Below, in pieces: positions 33,106-42,979 of a DNA stretch of 64,000 bases. The stretch is from Maricaulis salignorans (GTDB lineage: Bacteria > Pseudomonadota > Alphaproteobacteria > Caulobacterales > Maricaulaceae), in contig NZ_FNHG01000014.1 of the NCBI RefSeq assembly GCF_900103475.1, positions 23,845 through 87,844 on the forward strand, given 5' to 3'. Made by a program: the position numbers and the translations under genes. The notes beneath the pieces were generated by a model. That model did not search any database. It saw nothing but the letters and a program-made list of their open reading frames with translations, and had not been told where the DNA came from. The first letter of the stretch is position 1. Each line of letters starts with the position of its first letter.

Positions 33106-34745
33106 GACTTGTCTCCGCTCCGCTCGGTGAACAAGGGAAGCCCCTCGTCAGGGTCATCCGGTTCCGCCATCGGGAGGTTCGCGACATTCAGGCTGTAATC
33201 GTCACGGCCCCATTCGCATTTACGCAGGATCGTCTGAGGTATTTTCACGATCGTCAGATTGTCGAAGGCGTCCGCATCGGCCTTGAAGGCCTTGCAGCAG
33301 ACCAATAGCGATCGATCCGGGCCGACATCTTCAGAAAGCTTGGTCAGCGCCGCATGGGTGAGGGATTGGGTTGTGACGTAGATAAAGTCCGTCTCGGTTG
33401 AACGGCCGTGCATCCAATAGTCTTCGGCATCGTCACTGGGCGCATAGGTGAATCCCAAATGCTTGCACATAGCTTCAGCCAGCATCTCGGGGCGATATTC
33501 CTTTGAAATGACCCAATTGCCGTACTTGTCCTGCTCAAGCAGGGACGGGGCCAGATTGAAATAGCGAAAGCCGCCGCCGCCTTTCCAGTCCATAGACATT
33601 GAGATGCCGCCGGTGTCTTCGCCATCGATCACCCGCTGCAGCCGCGGCCGGCAATGCGTGTCGCAATGGTCGCCCAGCTCGACCATGATCCATTTGCGAC
33701 CCATCTTGTGGGCGACCGCGCCGGTAGTTCCCGACCCGGCGAAGGAATCGAGGACTAGGTCCCCGGGTTCGGTGGCGAGCTGGAGAATGCGCTGAATTAG
33801 CGCCTCAGGTTTGGGGGTCGGAAAGGGGTCTCGTGGGAACAACGCGACGGACTCTTTTTTGGCGTCTTGTGTGTGCCCGACTTCTTCGTAACCCCAGCAG
33901 GTTTGGGGGACACGCCCGTCTTTAACTTCGGATAGGAAACGCTTCAAGCGAGGCGTTCCTGAACCATTTTTTGTCCAATATATCCTGCCATCTTTATCAA
34001 GTTCCGCTAATTTCTCGGCAGAAACGGCCCAATAACGGCCAGCCGGAGGCCCCTCGATTATTTCTCCGTTTGGCGTCGTAATACTATAGATTCCCTTGCT
34101 GTATGCATTTCTTGCAGAAATATTGTCTGATGTCCAAGGGCCACGTGGGTCGTTGTCAGTATTTTTGTATATAGAATTTTGTTTTTGCGTTCTTGGGAGC
34201 CAGTTTATGTCAAAATGATGCTTCTGCTTTGCGTACACAATTATATAGTCATGATCGACAGATATATAGTTCGCGCTAGATTTCGGGGCATAATTTTTTC
34301 GCCAAATAATTGTGGCGATAAAGTTCATTCTCCCAAAAATTTCATCCATCAAAATTTTTAAATATGCGAACTCATTGTCATCAATAGATATCCAAATGCT
34401 TCCATCGTCTGAAATTAAATGTCTGAGAATTATAAGCCTCTCTTTTATTAAGGAAAGCCAAATGCTATGCTCTAGCCCATCGTCATAATGTGAAAATGCG
34501 CTACCTGTATTGTATGGCGGGTCAATATATACGCACTTTATTTTTCCAGAATAATCTTGCTCCAAGGCCTTTAGTGCCAATAGATTGTCGCCATGAATAA
34601 GCATGTTCTCGAAGGAGTCGTCTTGCGACCGTTTTTGCTCGGCGTGATACGACTTTTCTGGGTCTTCAATCAGAATTCGGGGCTCCAACCTCGGCCGGTC
34701 ATTCTTTCCAATCCAAGTGAGTTCGAGCTTGGTTTTCTTGGCCAT
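33102..34745 (-). CDS. Type III DNA adenine methyltransferase, Mod subunit
   Basis: 547 aa, beta-class order: motif IV DPPYNTGSAF (~75-84) before motif I VLDSFAGSGTTGAVAH (~322-337), so an N6-adenine enzyme. EDPEKSYH at the N-terminus and the C-terminal SMDWKGGGGFRYF are typical of Mod proteins. Codons ~50-260 (33960-34590) are strikingly AT-rich compared with both ends of the gene, suggesting that the catalytic/target recognition part was exchanged. 2 bp after the unknown 418-aa gene and overlapping Res by 4 bp. Modifies and gives sequence specificity to the complex. Confidence 0.92.
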   Translation of the reverse strand: MAKKTKLELTWIGKNDRPRLEPRILIEDPEKSYHAEQKRSQDDSFENMLIHGDNLLALKALEQDYSGKIKCVYIDPPYNTGSAFSHYDDGLEHSIWLSLIKERLIILRHLISDDGSIWISIDDNEFAYLKILMDEIFGRMNFIATIIWRKNYAPKSSANYISVDHDYIIVYAKQKHHFDINWLPRTQKQNSIYKNTDNDPRGPWTSDNISARNAYSKGIYSITTPNGEIIEGPPAGRYWAVSAEKLAELDKDGRIYWTKNGSGTPRLKRFLSEVKDGRVPQTCWGYEEVGHTQDAKKESVALFPRDPFPTPKPEALIQRILQLATEPGDLVLDSFAGSGTTGAVAHKMGRKWIMVELGDHCDTHCRPRLQRVIDGEDTGGISMSMDWKGGGGFRYFNLAPSLLEQDKYGNWVISKEYRPEMLAEAMCKHLGFTYAPSDDAEDYWMHGRSTETDFIYVTTQSLTHAALTKLSEDVGPDRSLLVCCKAFKADADAFDNLTIVKIPQTILRKCEWGRDDYSLNVANLPMAEPDDPDEGLPLFTERSGDKS

Positions 34746-34747
34746 GA

Positions 34748-36004
34748 TCAGTCGTCATCCGTATCCGCGTCGGCATCGCGTGCCGCTCGCTGGTCAAAAT
34801 AAAATTGCAATTCACGTTCAGCGTCGCGTTGCAGTATTTCCTGAAATGCCGCTTCATCAATAGGCGGCTTCGGATTGTCGTGGAAATCCATAACTCTGCC
34901 CGTCGAGCCGGTCAGTGCGTCCAGCACCTGTTGTTGGTCACATTCTGCGATTTCCGGGCGCAGATCGATTGCATCAGGCGCTATTGAACGGCTGAAAGAA
35001 AGGCCTTCCCCGGTGATGTCGAGCGACGCATCAGCAGTGTCGTGTTCATCAACGACTTCGGAACTGGTGGAATCCACGTCTGCAGGAGCCTTCCACCGCC
35101 AGCGTTTCGTGGTGGCGAGTTTGTGATTTGCCGACTTCCTGTCTTTCACCCTCTGAGCCGCGGCCTTCAGGTCCCGATCATAAAATGTGTTGGACGTCCG
35201 GTCCTTGTTGGGCACGAAACAGCTGGTTTGCTGTAGCTCGGCGATGAGGGTCTGACGTTCGTCGTTCCAAGGAATGACGTGGGTCCTTCCTTCGCGCAAC
35301 CATGGTACGATCGTGCGGTGTGGCTCGGCCTGCCACTTCACACGAAAGTAAACTGTATAGAGCTCATCAATCTCGCCCTTGGCGCCAGTTGATTCAAGCA
35401 CTCCGTCCTCAATCGCATCAACAGCGTGGCGGGCCGCCCGCATCTTTCTCCGGAATATGTCGGGTAACTGGCGCGCCATTTCTTGAAGGCGTTCTGCCTT
35501 ACGCTGCAAGATGGGGCGGTCATTCTGTCGGGCAGAGTAGCGCATATCCCGGCGGATCATTTGGAGGGCACGGTCGATCTCATTCGACAGACGATTCAGG
35601 TCCCGTTCGTGTTGCTCAACGACCTTGTCGGCGTCCAGATGGGCGTGATCCAGAATGCGCTGGCACCGCCGATCACACAAACCCAAGAAGTCCCAGTAGA
35701 GGCCGTCGACGAGTTCATCCAGCTCCTCCGGTGGGGTATGCTCCACTTCCGTCGGAAGCGACATGGGCATTTGAAGCAGGCATGAGGCGGGATAGCTCGA
35801 GAGCGAATAACCGGCATCTGTCAGGCAGGCGAAGCGGGTCTCCTCCCAGCTGCCGATCGGAGTTTCAAGGCTGACCCGGAACGCCTTCAACCACCCCGAT
35901 TGGCGCTTGAAGAGCTGGAGGAAGCGCCCCGGTCCCTCATACCCGTCGAGAAACAGATCAATAGCGAACGGGTACCCGCAGAGATGTTCGCCGAATAGCC
36001 TCAT
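34748..36004 (-). CDS. Unknown protein between SNF2 helicase and Mod
   Basis: 418 aa, no family recognised. Residues ~1-90 are mixed alpha/beta (FAIDLFLDGYEGPGRFLQLF); ~125-205 is a long charged helical region with coiled-coil character (EQHERDLNRLSNEIDRALQ, QRKAERLQEMARQLPDI); ~205-300 contains IDELYTVYFRVKWQAEPH and RTHVIPWNDERQTLIAEL; the C-terminal third is acidic and ends in a poly-Asp tail (DADADTDDD). No catalytic motif stands out. Lies 9 bp after the helicase stop and 2 bp before Mod, so it is almost surely part of the same complex or system, perhaps linking helicase to methyltransferase. Confidence 0.8.
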   Translation of the reverse strand: MRLFGEHLCGYPFAIDLFLDGYEGPGRFLQLFKRQSGWLKAFRVSLETPIGSWEETRFACLTDAGYSLSSYPASCLLQMPMSLPTEVEHTPPEELDELVDGLYWDFLGLCDRRCQRILDHAHLDADKVVEQHERDLNRLSNEIDRALQMIRRDMRYSARQNDRPILQRKAERLQEMARQLPDIFRRKMRAARHAVDAIEDGVLESTGAKGEIDELYTVYFRVKWQAEPHRTIVPWLREGRTHVIPWNDERQTLIAELQQTSCFVPNKDRTSNTFYDRDLKAAAQRVKDRKSANHKLATTKRWRWKAPADVDSTSSEVVDEHDTADASLDITGEGLSFSRSIAPDAIDLRPEIAECDQQQVLDALTGSTGRVMDFHDNPKPPIDEAAFQEILQRDAERELQFYFDQRAARDADADTDDD

Positions 36005-36013
36005 GGATTGGGC

Positions 36014-38899
36014 CTATTCCACTGACCAACGGATTACGAACAGGTCTTGAACGCTTGGCTTGCGGTTTAGGCTTTCAGCAATGTCGTCCAGCATTTCTTC
36101 AACTTGACGCCGGATTTTCACTCGTTGCTCGTGTTTGCTGAGCACGAGGTCATCACGATCGGCTTCGCGGCGTTTGACCTTTTTGCCCAAGGCCAGCTTT
36201 TCCTCCATTGAGAGGCCGGCGGCGCGGCGTTGCTTTCGGAGTTCCTTTATTTCCTCCTCGACTTCCTTGATCCGCGCATTGAACTCGGTCTCGAGGTCCT
36301 TCGCATACTCATCCAGCCGGAATTCCTCGTCTTCCAGCCACTTAGCATTTTCCATATTCACCTGCTTGGAAAAGCTATCAAATAGGGCGTCCTTCATTGA
36401 TTGCAGGCGCCGGATTGGCTTCAGACCTTCGGCCGGGCGTGCTCCGGATGCCGGTACCCAGAACATACGGTCAGCTGTCTCCTGTGGGACTTCCTCGCCG
36501 TCATCAGTGAGGCAGGCCAAGAGCATTTCTTCCCGCACCGCGTTGGGTGTGTCGATTTTGGCTTTCGCCGCGATCAGCCACCCGGATCGTTCTTTAAGCT
36601 TGCGGACATCGACAATCTGGCCGGCAAATGGGTACTGATCGGGCGCAAAAGTGATATGAATGACCTCATGGTTCAGGTCATATCCCTTGGCCCGGTCCAC
36701 CACTTCGGCGGCAAGATTGTCGTCCGCCAATCTGAAGAACTGCCAGTCGTTTTCATCGGCGACGGGCCACTCTGTCGTATAAGTTTTTCCCTGAAAATCG
36801 AATCGAGGGCTATCGGGGGCGTGGAACTTTGCATCCGGCAACTCGGCTTTTGCGACGGTTAGCAGGCGACGGTTGAAGTCAGTCAAGGAGGCGTTGATGT
36901 GACCGGCTGTGTTTTTGAGGCGAGCGACAACAGCTTGATCGAGTTCCTCAAGCACCTTTGCTCGAGCGTCTTCCATTTCCGCGTCGATCTTGTCCTGAAT
37001 CCTTTCCTTCAGAAGGTCGACTTCGAGTTGTATTTGCCCGTCATCTCTAGCGTTCTGCACGATCGCCAGCACAGCCTTTTCGAAATCGACACCGTTCTCG
37101 ATTGTCCCGAGTATCTCATCGCTGGAACCGAACACGCCGTCGAAGAGTTTGAATTTTTCATCGAGTAATTCGTGGATTCGTTTCTCGGCCGCGTTGCTCA
37201 GATTCAGCATGTTGACCACGGTCACATCGATCTTCTGCCCATACCGGTGACAGCGGCCAATTCGCTGTTCCACTCTTTGCGGATTCCATGGAAGGTCGAA
37301 GTTGACCAGCAGGGAGCAGAATTGAAGGTTGATGCCTTCCGCTCCACTTTCGGTTGATATGAAAATGGTCTTTTCATCGCTCTTGAAAGCCTCGACGAGG
37401 GCTTGCTTGATATCTGCGGCACGGGACCCAGACACTTTGTCCGTGCCTTTGTGCTTTTCCACCCATGCGGCATAGATCGCCCGGCTTTCCGAATCGCTGT
37501 TTGATCCATTCAGCAGGACGATTTGGCCTCTAAATCCGTTATTTTCCAGAAGGTCAGAAAGGTAGCGCTGGGTTCTGACACTTTCGGTAAAAATCACAGC
37601 CTTTCGCTGCCCACCTTTTTGCTCGATTTCATCAAGCGCGGAGGGAAGGCGAGCGGCCAGCTCATCGCCTTTAGCGTTTTTGCCGATACCCTCGGCCAAT
37701 TCCAAGAAGCTCTTTAGAAGCTGGATTTCCGCTTGAAGCTTAACTGGGTCGATGATTTCGGGGAGATCGGTCTCCTCCTCAAAGAGCGATCTCCCGTCCT
37801 CACCGGATGAGAGATCGCTTCCATATTCCTCGGCAATATCATCGAAATCATCCAGATCATCGATGATGGAGGTGTTGATGGCTTCCTTATTCTCGAGGCG
37901 ATGGATGAGGTTTCGGAGGTAGTGGGTGACCGCGAAAGTCGAAGACCCCAGCACCTTCCTGATTTGAAGAATTACGAGGGGATTGGTTCTGTCGCCATAC
38001 GAGACTGTGTCGTTGCGTTGAAGGAAGGCGGACACCAATTCGTATAATTGCTGTTCTTCTTCGTTTGGATTGAAATTGAAGGTCACGGCGGTCCGCGCAG
38101 TATAGTTGATGTGCCCCGCTTCTTGAACCTGTCTGCGAAGGCTTCGGTGGCAAACGGGCTCAAGCCTTGCTTTCAATCGATCCAAATCCTCTTGTCCTGT
38201 GCCTGCCCCGGTGTACAGGGAGCGGAAGGCTGCAGGCCCGCCGAAATGCGTCTCGTCAATGACGGACACTAAGCCATAGAGCTCCATCAAGGAATTCTGC
38301 AGAGGCGTTGCAGTAAGCAAGATTTTGAATGGGTTTTTCAGGGCGTCTCGCAACACCTTTGCCCGAACCGAACCGTCCTTTCGGTAGACATTGCGGAGCC
38401 GATGGGCTTCATCAAAAACTGCCAAATCCCAAGGTGTGGCAGCAATCTCGTCGGCTTTGCTGGAAGCGAACTCATACGAAACGACGATTATGCCCTTGGT
38501 GTCGTAGAAGGGGCGCTTGACGCCCTTCTTGACCAAGTCGCGATAGACTATCGCATCGATGATTTTGCTCGGCAGGGAAAACTTGTCGATCAATTCCTGT
38601 TGCCACTGCTTCCGCAATGACGCCGGTGCGATCAGGAGAATGCGGCGCTGCTGTTCAGCCCACCTCTGGGCGATCACCATGCCTGCTTCAATTGTTTTCC
38701 CGAGGCCAACTTCATCCGCCAGAATTACCCCCTTCGACAGAGGGGACTTCAGGGCGAAAAGGGCCGCTTCTACCTGATGCGGGTTCATATCCACGCGAGC
38801 CGATGAGAGCGACTTCGCAAATGCCTCCTCATCGAGGCCGGCCAGAGTAATGTGGTGAGCAAGATAGTGGGCGTGATGCCTCGTGAATTCAGCTGTCAT
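36014..38899 (-). CDS. SNF2/RapA-like helicase
   Basis: 961 aa. SWI2/SNF2 ATPase: Walker A ILADEVGLGKTIEAGMV (~58-74), VFDEAHRLRN (~172), LLTATPLQNSLMELYGLVS (~207), then helicase C with VIFTESVRTQRYL, FISTESGAEGINLQFC and QRVEQRIGRCHRYGQ. The tail (~830-930) is a long coiled coil (EFNARIKEVEEEIKELRKQR). Similar in plan to RapA/HepA and to the SNF2 components of defence systems such as DISARM DrmD. First gene of the operon; translocates on double-stranded DNA rather than unwinding, by family knowledge. The 173-bp gap to the divergent DUF262 gene holds both promoters. Confidence 0.9.
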   Translation of the reverse strand: MTAEFTRHHAHYLAHHITLAGLDEEAFAKSLSSARVDMNPHQVEAALFALKSPLSKGVILADEVGLGKTIEAGMVIAQRWAEQQRRILLIAPASLRKQWQQELIDKFSLPSKIIDAIVYRDLVKKGVKRPFYDTKGIIVVSYEFASSKADEIAATPWDLAVFDEAHRLRNVYRKDGSVRAKVLRDALKNPFKILLTATPLQNSLMELYGLVSVIDETHFGGPAAFRSLYTGAGTGQEDLDRLKARLEPVCHRSLRRQVQEAGHINYTARTAVTFNFNPNEEEQQLYELVSAFLQRNDTVSYGDRTNPLVILQIRKVLGSSTFAVTHYLRNLIHRLENKEAINTSIIDDLDDFDDIAEEYGSDLSSGEDGRSLFEEETDLPEIIDPVKLQAEIQLLKSFLELAEGIGKNAKGDELAARLPSALDEIEQKGGQRKAVIFTESVRTQRYLSDLLENNGFRGQIVLLNGSNSDSESRAIYAAWVEKHKGTDKVSGSRAADIKQALVEAFKSDEKTIFISTESGAEGINLQFCSLLVNFDLPWNPQRVEQRIGRCHRYGQKIDVTVVNMLNLSNAAEKRIHELLDEKFKLFDGVFGSSDEILGTIENGVDFEKAVLAIVQNARDDGQIQLEVDLLKERIQDKIDAEMEDARAKVLEELDQAVVARLKNTAGHINASLTDFNRRLLTVAKAELPDAKFHAPDSPRFDFQGKTYTTEWPVADENDWQFFRLADDNLAAEVVDRAKGYDLNHEVIHITFAPDQYPFAGQIVDVRKLKERSGWLIAAKAKIDTPNAVREEMLLACLTDDGEEVPQETADRMFWVPASGARPAEGLKPIRRLQSMKDALFDSFSKQVNMENAKWLEDEEFRLDEYAKDLETEFNARIKEVEEEIKELRKQRRAAGLSMEEKLALGKKVKRREADRDDLVLSKHEQRVKIRRQVEEMLDDIAESLNRKPSVQDLFVIRWSVE

Positions 38900-39072
38900 A
38901 GGGCCCCGGTAGTCGACATGAGTACGGAAATTACGACGACACCGCTCCGGTCATCGTGAGTCTGACTTGATAGTGTTGAGGGTTTTTCTATTGTGAAACA
39001 AGAACAAGTTGCATTTTCTCGAAGATCGTTGAGGTTGTTGGTGAATCGAGGCCCGTCCAGAGGGGATGAAGG

Positions 39073-41328
39073 ATGAGTACGACAGTTTATCGCAAGGTCG
39101 ATCCGACACTTGGCGGGCTTATCGCCCAGATTAATCAGGGCGACATCGGTCTGCCGGACCTTCAGCGCCCCTTCGTCTGGCCCAATGTGAAAGTTCGCAA
39201 TCTATTCGACTCCATGTATCGAGGCTTTCCGGTCGGATACCTGCTCTTTTGGGAGCCTGCTGAAGTGTCCGGGGCACGTGGCATCGGCGATCAGACACAT
39301 CAAAAATCTGCACGCTTGCTGATCGTTGACGGGCAACAACGTTTGACCTCGCTCTATGCCGTGATGACCGGCGTGAAGGTCGTCGACAAGAATTTCGTTT
39401 CTCGCACTATCGAAATTGCCTTTGATCCGCTTTCCGAGAAGTTTGAGGTGGCTGATGCGGCAATTCGTCGGGACATTCGATATATCAGCAATATCAGCCA
39501 GATTTGGGCGCCAGATGCCGATATTTTCGCCATCGCGACCGACTACATCGAACGTTTGAATGCGGCACAGGAATTGTCGCCTGAGGACGAACGGAAAATC
39601 CAACGAGCGATCATGCGACTCAATCAACTGATCAGCTATCCGTTCACCGCTCTCGAGCTTTCGTCCGCTGTCGATGAAGAACAGGTCGCCGAGGTCTTCG
39701 TCAGGATCAATTCCGAGGGCAAGAAGCTCAACCAATCAGATTTTATTCTGACGTTGATGTCGGTCTCCGCAGATGATGCCCGGGCGGCTTTGGAGGCGTT
39801 CTGCAGGGCGGCAAGGCAACCCTCTACGACCGGCCCATCTCCCTACAACCCCTTCATTACCCCTGACCCGGACCAGCTCTTGCGTGTTTCCGTCGGCGTT
39901 GCGTTCAGGCGGGCCAAGCTCAAATCGGTTTACTCACTGCTACGTGGGAAAGACCTGCAGACAGATGAGTATGATCCCGAGATTCGGGACCGCCAATTCG
40001 CCGTTCTTCGTGCTGCTCAGGACAAGGTTCTGAATTTGCAATACTGGCATGACTTCCTGAAAACGGTCAGGCAGGCGGGTTACCGCAGCTCGAAGATGAT
40101 CACTTCGGGAATGAATCTGATATTCGCGTACACGCTCTATCTCCTTGGTCGGACGGAATACCGCATCGAGGAGCACGAGCTTCGGCGGGTCATTGCCTGC
40201 TGGTTCCTGATGTCGTCACTCACGGCGCGGTACAGCAGCTCCCCAGAATCGCAAATGGAGTTCGATCTCGCGAGATTGCGGCCTGTCGTTGACGGGGAGG
40301 GCTTCAAGAAGGTCTTGTGGGATGTCATCAGTTCGACGCTCACGGATGATTTTTGGAGTATCAGCCTTCCGACTGATCTGGCGACATCGTCCTCACGGAG
40401 TCCGTCGCAATTCGCGTATTTCGCCTCCCTCAATATCTTGGACGCGCTCGCCCTCTATTCGAAGCAGAAGGTAAGCGATTTGCTTGACGCCGCGATCAAG
40501 TCGCCTCGGGCAGCATCGGAACGCCACCACCTGTTTCCCAAGAACCATCTTGAGCGTCTCGGCATCACCGACAATCGCGACAAGAACCAGATCGCAAATT
40601 TTGCCATTCTTGAGTGGAATGACAACGCGGATATCGAAGACCGATCTCCGGTCGAATACGTGCCAGAGTATGAAGCTCGTTTCGATCGCCGCGTGCTTGA
40701 AAAAATGTACTTCAACCACGCGCTGCCCGACGGTTGGCAGGCGATGGAATATAGCGATTTTCTACGAGCTCGACGTGAGAGGATCGCCGCCGTCATCAAA
40801 CAGGCGTTCGAGAAACTGCGTGGGGAGGAGGCTGAATCACATCAGCTTCGTTCGCCGGACGAATTACGCGATTTGATCGGAGGCCGGGAGAATTCCACTA
40901 CCGAATTCAAATCAACGCTCCGCATGAATCTGCATACCGGGCAAAATGACCCTCGTATGGAGTTGGGCGTGTTGAAAACAATCGCTGGATTCCTGAACGC
41001 TTCCAGTGGCGGCACACTGATCATCGGGGTTTCAGATGACACCGAGCCTCTGGGTATCAGCGCCGATGGGTTTTCGAGCGAAGACAAGATGAACCTCCAT
41101 CTGGACAACCTTATCCGGGATCGGATGGGCGCGGATCACATGCTCTATATCCATCCCCGTTTTGACGATTACGAAGATGCGAGAGTGCTTTGCATTGATT
41201 GTGATGCAGGCCGGTCGCCCGTGTTTGTCAAAGATGGAAAGGATCAGCGGTTCTTCGTTCGAATGGGCGCCTCAACAACGGAGCTGTCGGGCAAGGAAGC
41301 GCAGGAATTTATCCGTCGTCGCTTTTGA
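39073..41328 (+). CDS. DUF262-HNH-AlbA fusion protein (GmrSD/AbiEi-type defence candidate)
   Basis: 751 aa. N-terminal DUF262 (GmrS-like) with DLQRPFVWPNVKVRNLFDSM and the nucleotide-related LLIVDGQQRLTSLYAV (~85-100) plus VFVRINSEGKKLNQSDF. Central DUF1524-like HNH segment ASERHHLFPKNHL (~477-489) with IANFAILEWNDNADI. C-terminal ~135 residues are an AlbA_2/Schlafen-type domain: STTEFKSTLRMN, GFLNASSGGTLIIGVSDD, FFVRMGAST. DUF262+DUF1524 proteins are type IV restriction enzymes for modified DNA; the AlbA domain added at the end is uncommon. ATG 39073 with GGATGAAGG upstream. Leads a rightward gene set. Confidence 0.88.
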   Translation: MSTTVYRKVDPTLGGLIAQINQGDIGLPDLQRPFVWPNVKVRNLFDSMYRGFPVGYLLFWEPAEVSGARGIGDQTHQKSARLLIVDGQQRLTSLYAVMTGVKVVDKNFVSRTIEIAFDPLSEKFEVADAAIRRDIRYISNISQIWAPDADIFAIATDYIERLNAAQELSPEDERKIQRAIMRLNQLISYPFTALELSSAVDEEQVAEVFVRINSEGKKLNQSDFILTLMSVSADDARAALEAFCRAARQPSTTGPSPYNPFITPDPDQLLRVSVGVAFRRAKLKSVYSLLRGKDLQTDEYDPEIRDRQFAVLRAAQDKVLNLQYWHDFLKTVRQAGYRSSKMITSGMNLIFAYTLYLLGRTEYRIEEHELRRVIACWFLMSSLTARYSSSPESQMEFDLARLRPVVDGEGFKKVLWDVISSTLTDDFWSISLPTDLATSSSRSPSQFAYFASLNILDALALYSKQKVSDLLDAAIKSPRAASERHHLFPKNHLERLGITDNRDKNQIANFAILEWNDNADIEDRSPVEYVPEYEARFDRRVLEKMYFNHALPDGWQAMEYSDFLRARRERIAAVIKQAFEKLRGEEAESHQLRSPDELRDLIGGRENSTTEFKSTLRMNLHTGQNDPRMELGVLKTIAGFLNASSGGTLIIGVSDDTEPLGISADGFSSEDKMNLHLDNLIRDRMGADHMLYIHPRFDDYEDARVLCIDCDAGRSPVFVKDGKDQRFFVRMGASTTELSGKEAQEFIRRRF

Positions 41329-41405
41329 TGGCAGTGGTGATTGTACCATTTGCGGGGCCTTCACCGGTGACGGGTTTTGTCGCCCAATGGGTGTAGGCTC
41401 TTAGA

Positions 41406-42104
41406 ATGACTCAGAACAAACGGACTCAGCGACGCAAAAATATTTTCGTACCCTCAACTGGCCCGGACTCTTGGCACCAACTCCTCATGGAACCCGACAA
41501 GCAATGGCGTGCCGGATATTCTGCCCATTCGATCGCATCGGCTTGGGAGGATGGCAGTGGGTTGCCGAAATCGTTCGGCGCGGCGTTCGCTTCGGTAGGG
41601 CTCGTTGAACCGCAGGTGCTTTTCGCTGTTCCCGAGTGGGTCACAGACTTGCCTGACGGGTATCGGGGTTCGCAAAGCGACCTTTTTGCTCTCTTGAGGA
41701 CGGCTGATCAGTTGATCGCGGTGACCGTGGAGGGGAAGGTCGATGAACCTTTTGGACCGACGGTTGAAAAGTGGCTTTCTGGAACATCGAGCGCTCGACC
41801 GAAACGATTGGCAGACCTGTGCGAATTGCTTTCGGTTGCCGGCGAGGTGGACGGGAGTTTGGGCTATCAGCTGTTCCACCGCACCGCGTCCGCGATAATC
41901 GAGGCAAACCGGTTCAAGGCCGACGCCGCGGCAATGATCGTTCAGTCCTTCTCCAAAGAGGATCGTTGGTTTGACGATTTCTCGAAGTTTGCTGCGTTTC
42001 TGGGCGTAGCTGATGTGGCGAAAAACCGGCTTCAGTTGGTGCCCGTTTCGAACGGTTGCCCTTTGTACATCGGCTGGTGTGACCAGCAGTCAGGGGAGGA
42101 TTGA
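41406..42104 (+). CDS. Putative nuclease-fold protein of the rightward cluster
   Basis: 232 aa. Begins NIFVPSTGPDSWHQLL and WRAGYSAHSIASAWED, a pattern I associate with uncharacterised proteins beside restriction genes (DUF6946-like). A possible PD-(D/E)XK core is SQSDLFALL (Asp) followed by LIAVTVEGKVDE (E-x-K) at ~95-115; a compact IVQSFSKEDRWFDDF helix follows. No other enzymatic motif. 77 bp after the DUF262 gene and 3 bp before the next gene. Role probably DNA cleavage or sensing in the same system; inferred. Confidence 0.65.
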   Translation: MTQNKRTQRRKNIFVPSTGPDSWHQLLMEPDKQWRAGYSAHSIASAWEDGSGLPKSFGAAFASVGLVEPQVLFAVPEWVTDLPDGYRGSQSDLFALLRTADQLIAVTVEGKVDEPFGPTVEKWLSGTSSARPKRLADLCELLSVAGEVDGSLGYQLFHRTASAIIEANRFKADAAAMIVQSFSKEDRWFDDFSKFAAFLGVADVAKNRLQLVPVSNGCPLYIGWCDQQSGED

Positions 42105-42107
42105 TTG

Positions 42108-42929
42108 ATGAAAACCGCGAAAATGAAAACGGTGAAAGAAGGAAAGCTCGGGCGCTACACGCTTCGCATTGTGGACACAGCCGGGAAGCTGCAGGGCGTA
42201 GCGTTCAAGGGTGCGACGCACCGCACCGCCATAATGGACGGGGATGAAATCGACGAATTGTGGGAGCGACTTTCGGTCGAGGTCGGGATGCAAGCGGCCG
42301 AGTATGTCGGCTACGATGGTGCGATCAGTCGCTTCCGGCAGATTTTCCCCGCCGGGTTTGCCGATCCGCGGTATCTGACCAAAGAGCGTGATTATAAGAT
42401 CGCAGCGATCTCAAAACTCGCGGAAGCAGCGCCGCTCGATGAAGCCTTTGCCGGCATGGCCAACCCGGAAGCTGTTCTCAAAGCCTGCCAAACGAATTTG
42501 CTATTCAGGTCTGAAAGCATCGCGTTGCGCGCGATCCTGCTCCACAAGCTTGGTGGCGAGTTCGTACAGGCTGCTGCCCGAATGGCCATGGGCGAAATCA
42601 AGGACGGTTTGGCGGAGATGACCCGGATTGCGGAAGCCGTCGACAGGAAGTCGTGGCCGTTGGTGACATACCTCCCGTTTCTGTGGCAGCCGGATGGTCA
42701 CATGTTTCTGAAGCCGACTGTAGCGAAGGGGTTTGCCGAACGCGTCGGCCATCGCTTTGCACACGATTATTCCTCGGATATTCGCGCCGAGACCTATGAA
42801 GGCTTGCTCGATCTCACCAAGGAAACACGTTCGGCAATTGCCAGTCTCAAGCCTGCGGACAATGTCGATGTTCAGAGCTTCATCTGGGCCGTTGCGAAGT
42901 ATACTGAGGCTGATGCCGCTGATGAGTGA
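42108..42929 (+). CDS. Unknown protein of the rightward cluster
   Basis: 273 aa. A basic N-terminus (KTAKMKTVKEGKLGRYTLRI) precedes a small beta-rich unit with TAGKLQGVAFKGATHRTAIM, then an all-helical part (AAISKLAEAAPLDEAFAGM, RAILLHKLGGEFVQAAARM). No catalytic residues stand out and no family is recognised. ATG at 42108 with GGGGAGGA at 7 nt. Downstream coupling is near, since the next gene begins at or within 50 bp of its stop. Inferred as an accessory subunit of the cluster. Confidence 0.7.
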   Translation: MKTAKMKTVKEGKLGRYTLRIVDTAGKLQGVAFKGATHRTAIMDGDEIDELWERLSVEVGMQAAEYVGYDGAISRFRQIFPAGFADPRYLTKERDYKIAAISKLAEAAPLDEAFAGMANPEAVLKACQTNLLFRSESIALRAILLHKLGGEFVQAAARMAMGEIKDGLAEMTRIAEAVDRKSWPLVTYLPFLWQPDGHMFLKPTVAKGFAERVGHRFAHDYSSDIRAETYEGLLDLTKETRSAIASLKPADNVDVQSFIWAVAKYTEADAADE

Positions 42930-42979
42930 TCCATGCGCTGCCGATCTGTGCGGACGGTTTTGAAGCTGTAGGAGATGTC

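Noticed and set aside
30421..38899. Labelling the SNF2-Mod-Res operon as DISARM or BREX
   Set aside because: DrmA/DrmB/DrmC and BrxC/PglZ equivalents are not seen; only the SNF2 helicase is shared.
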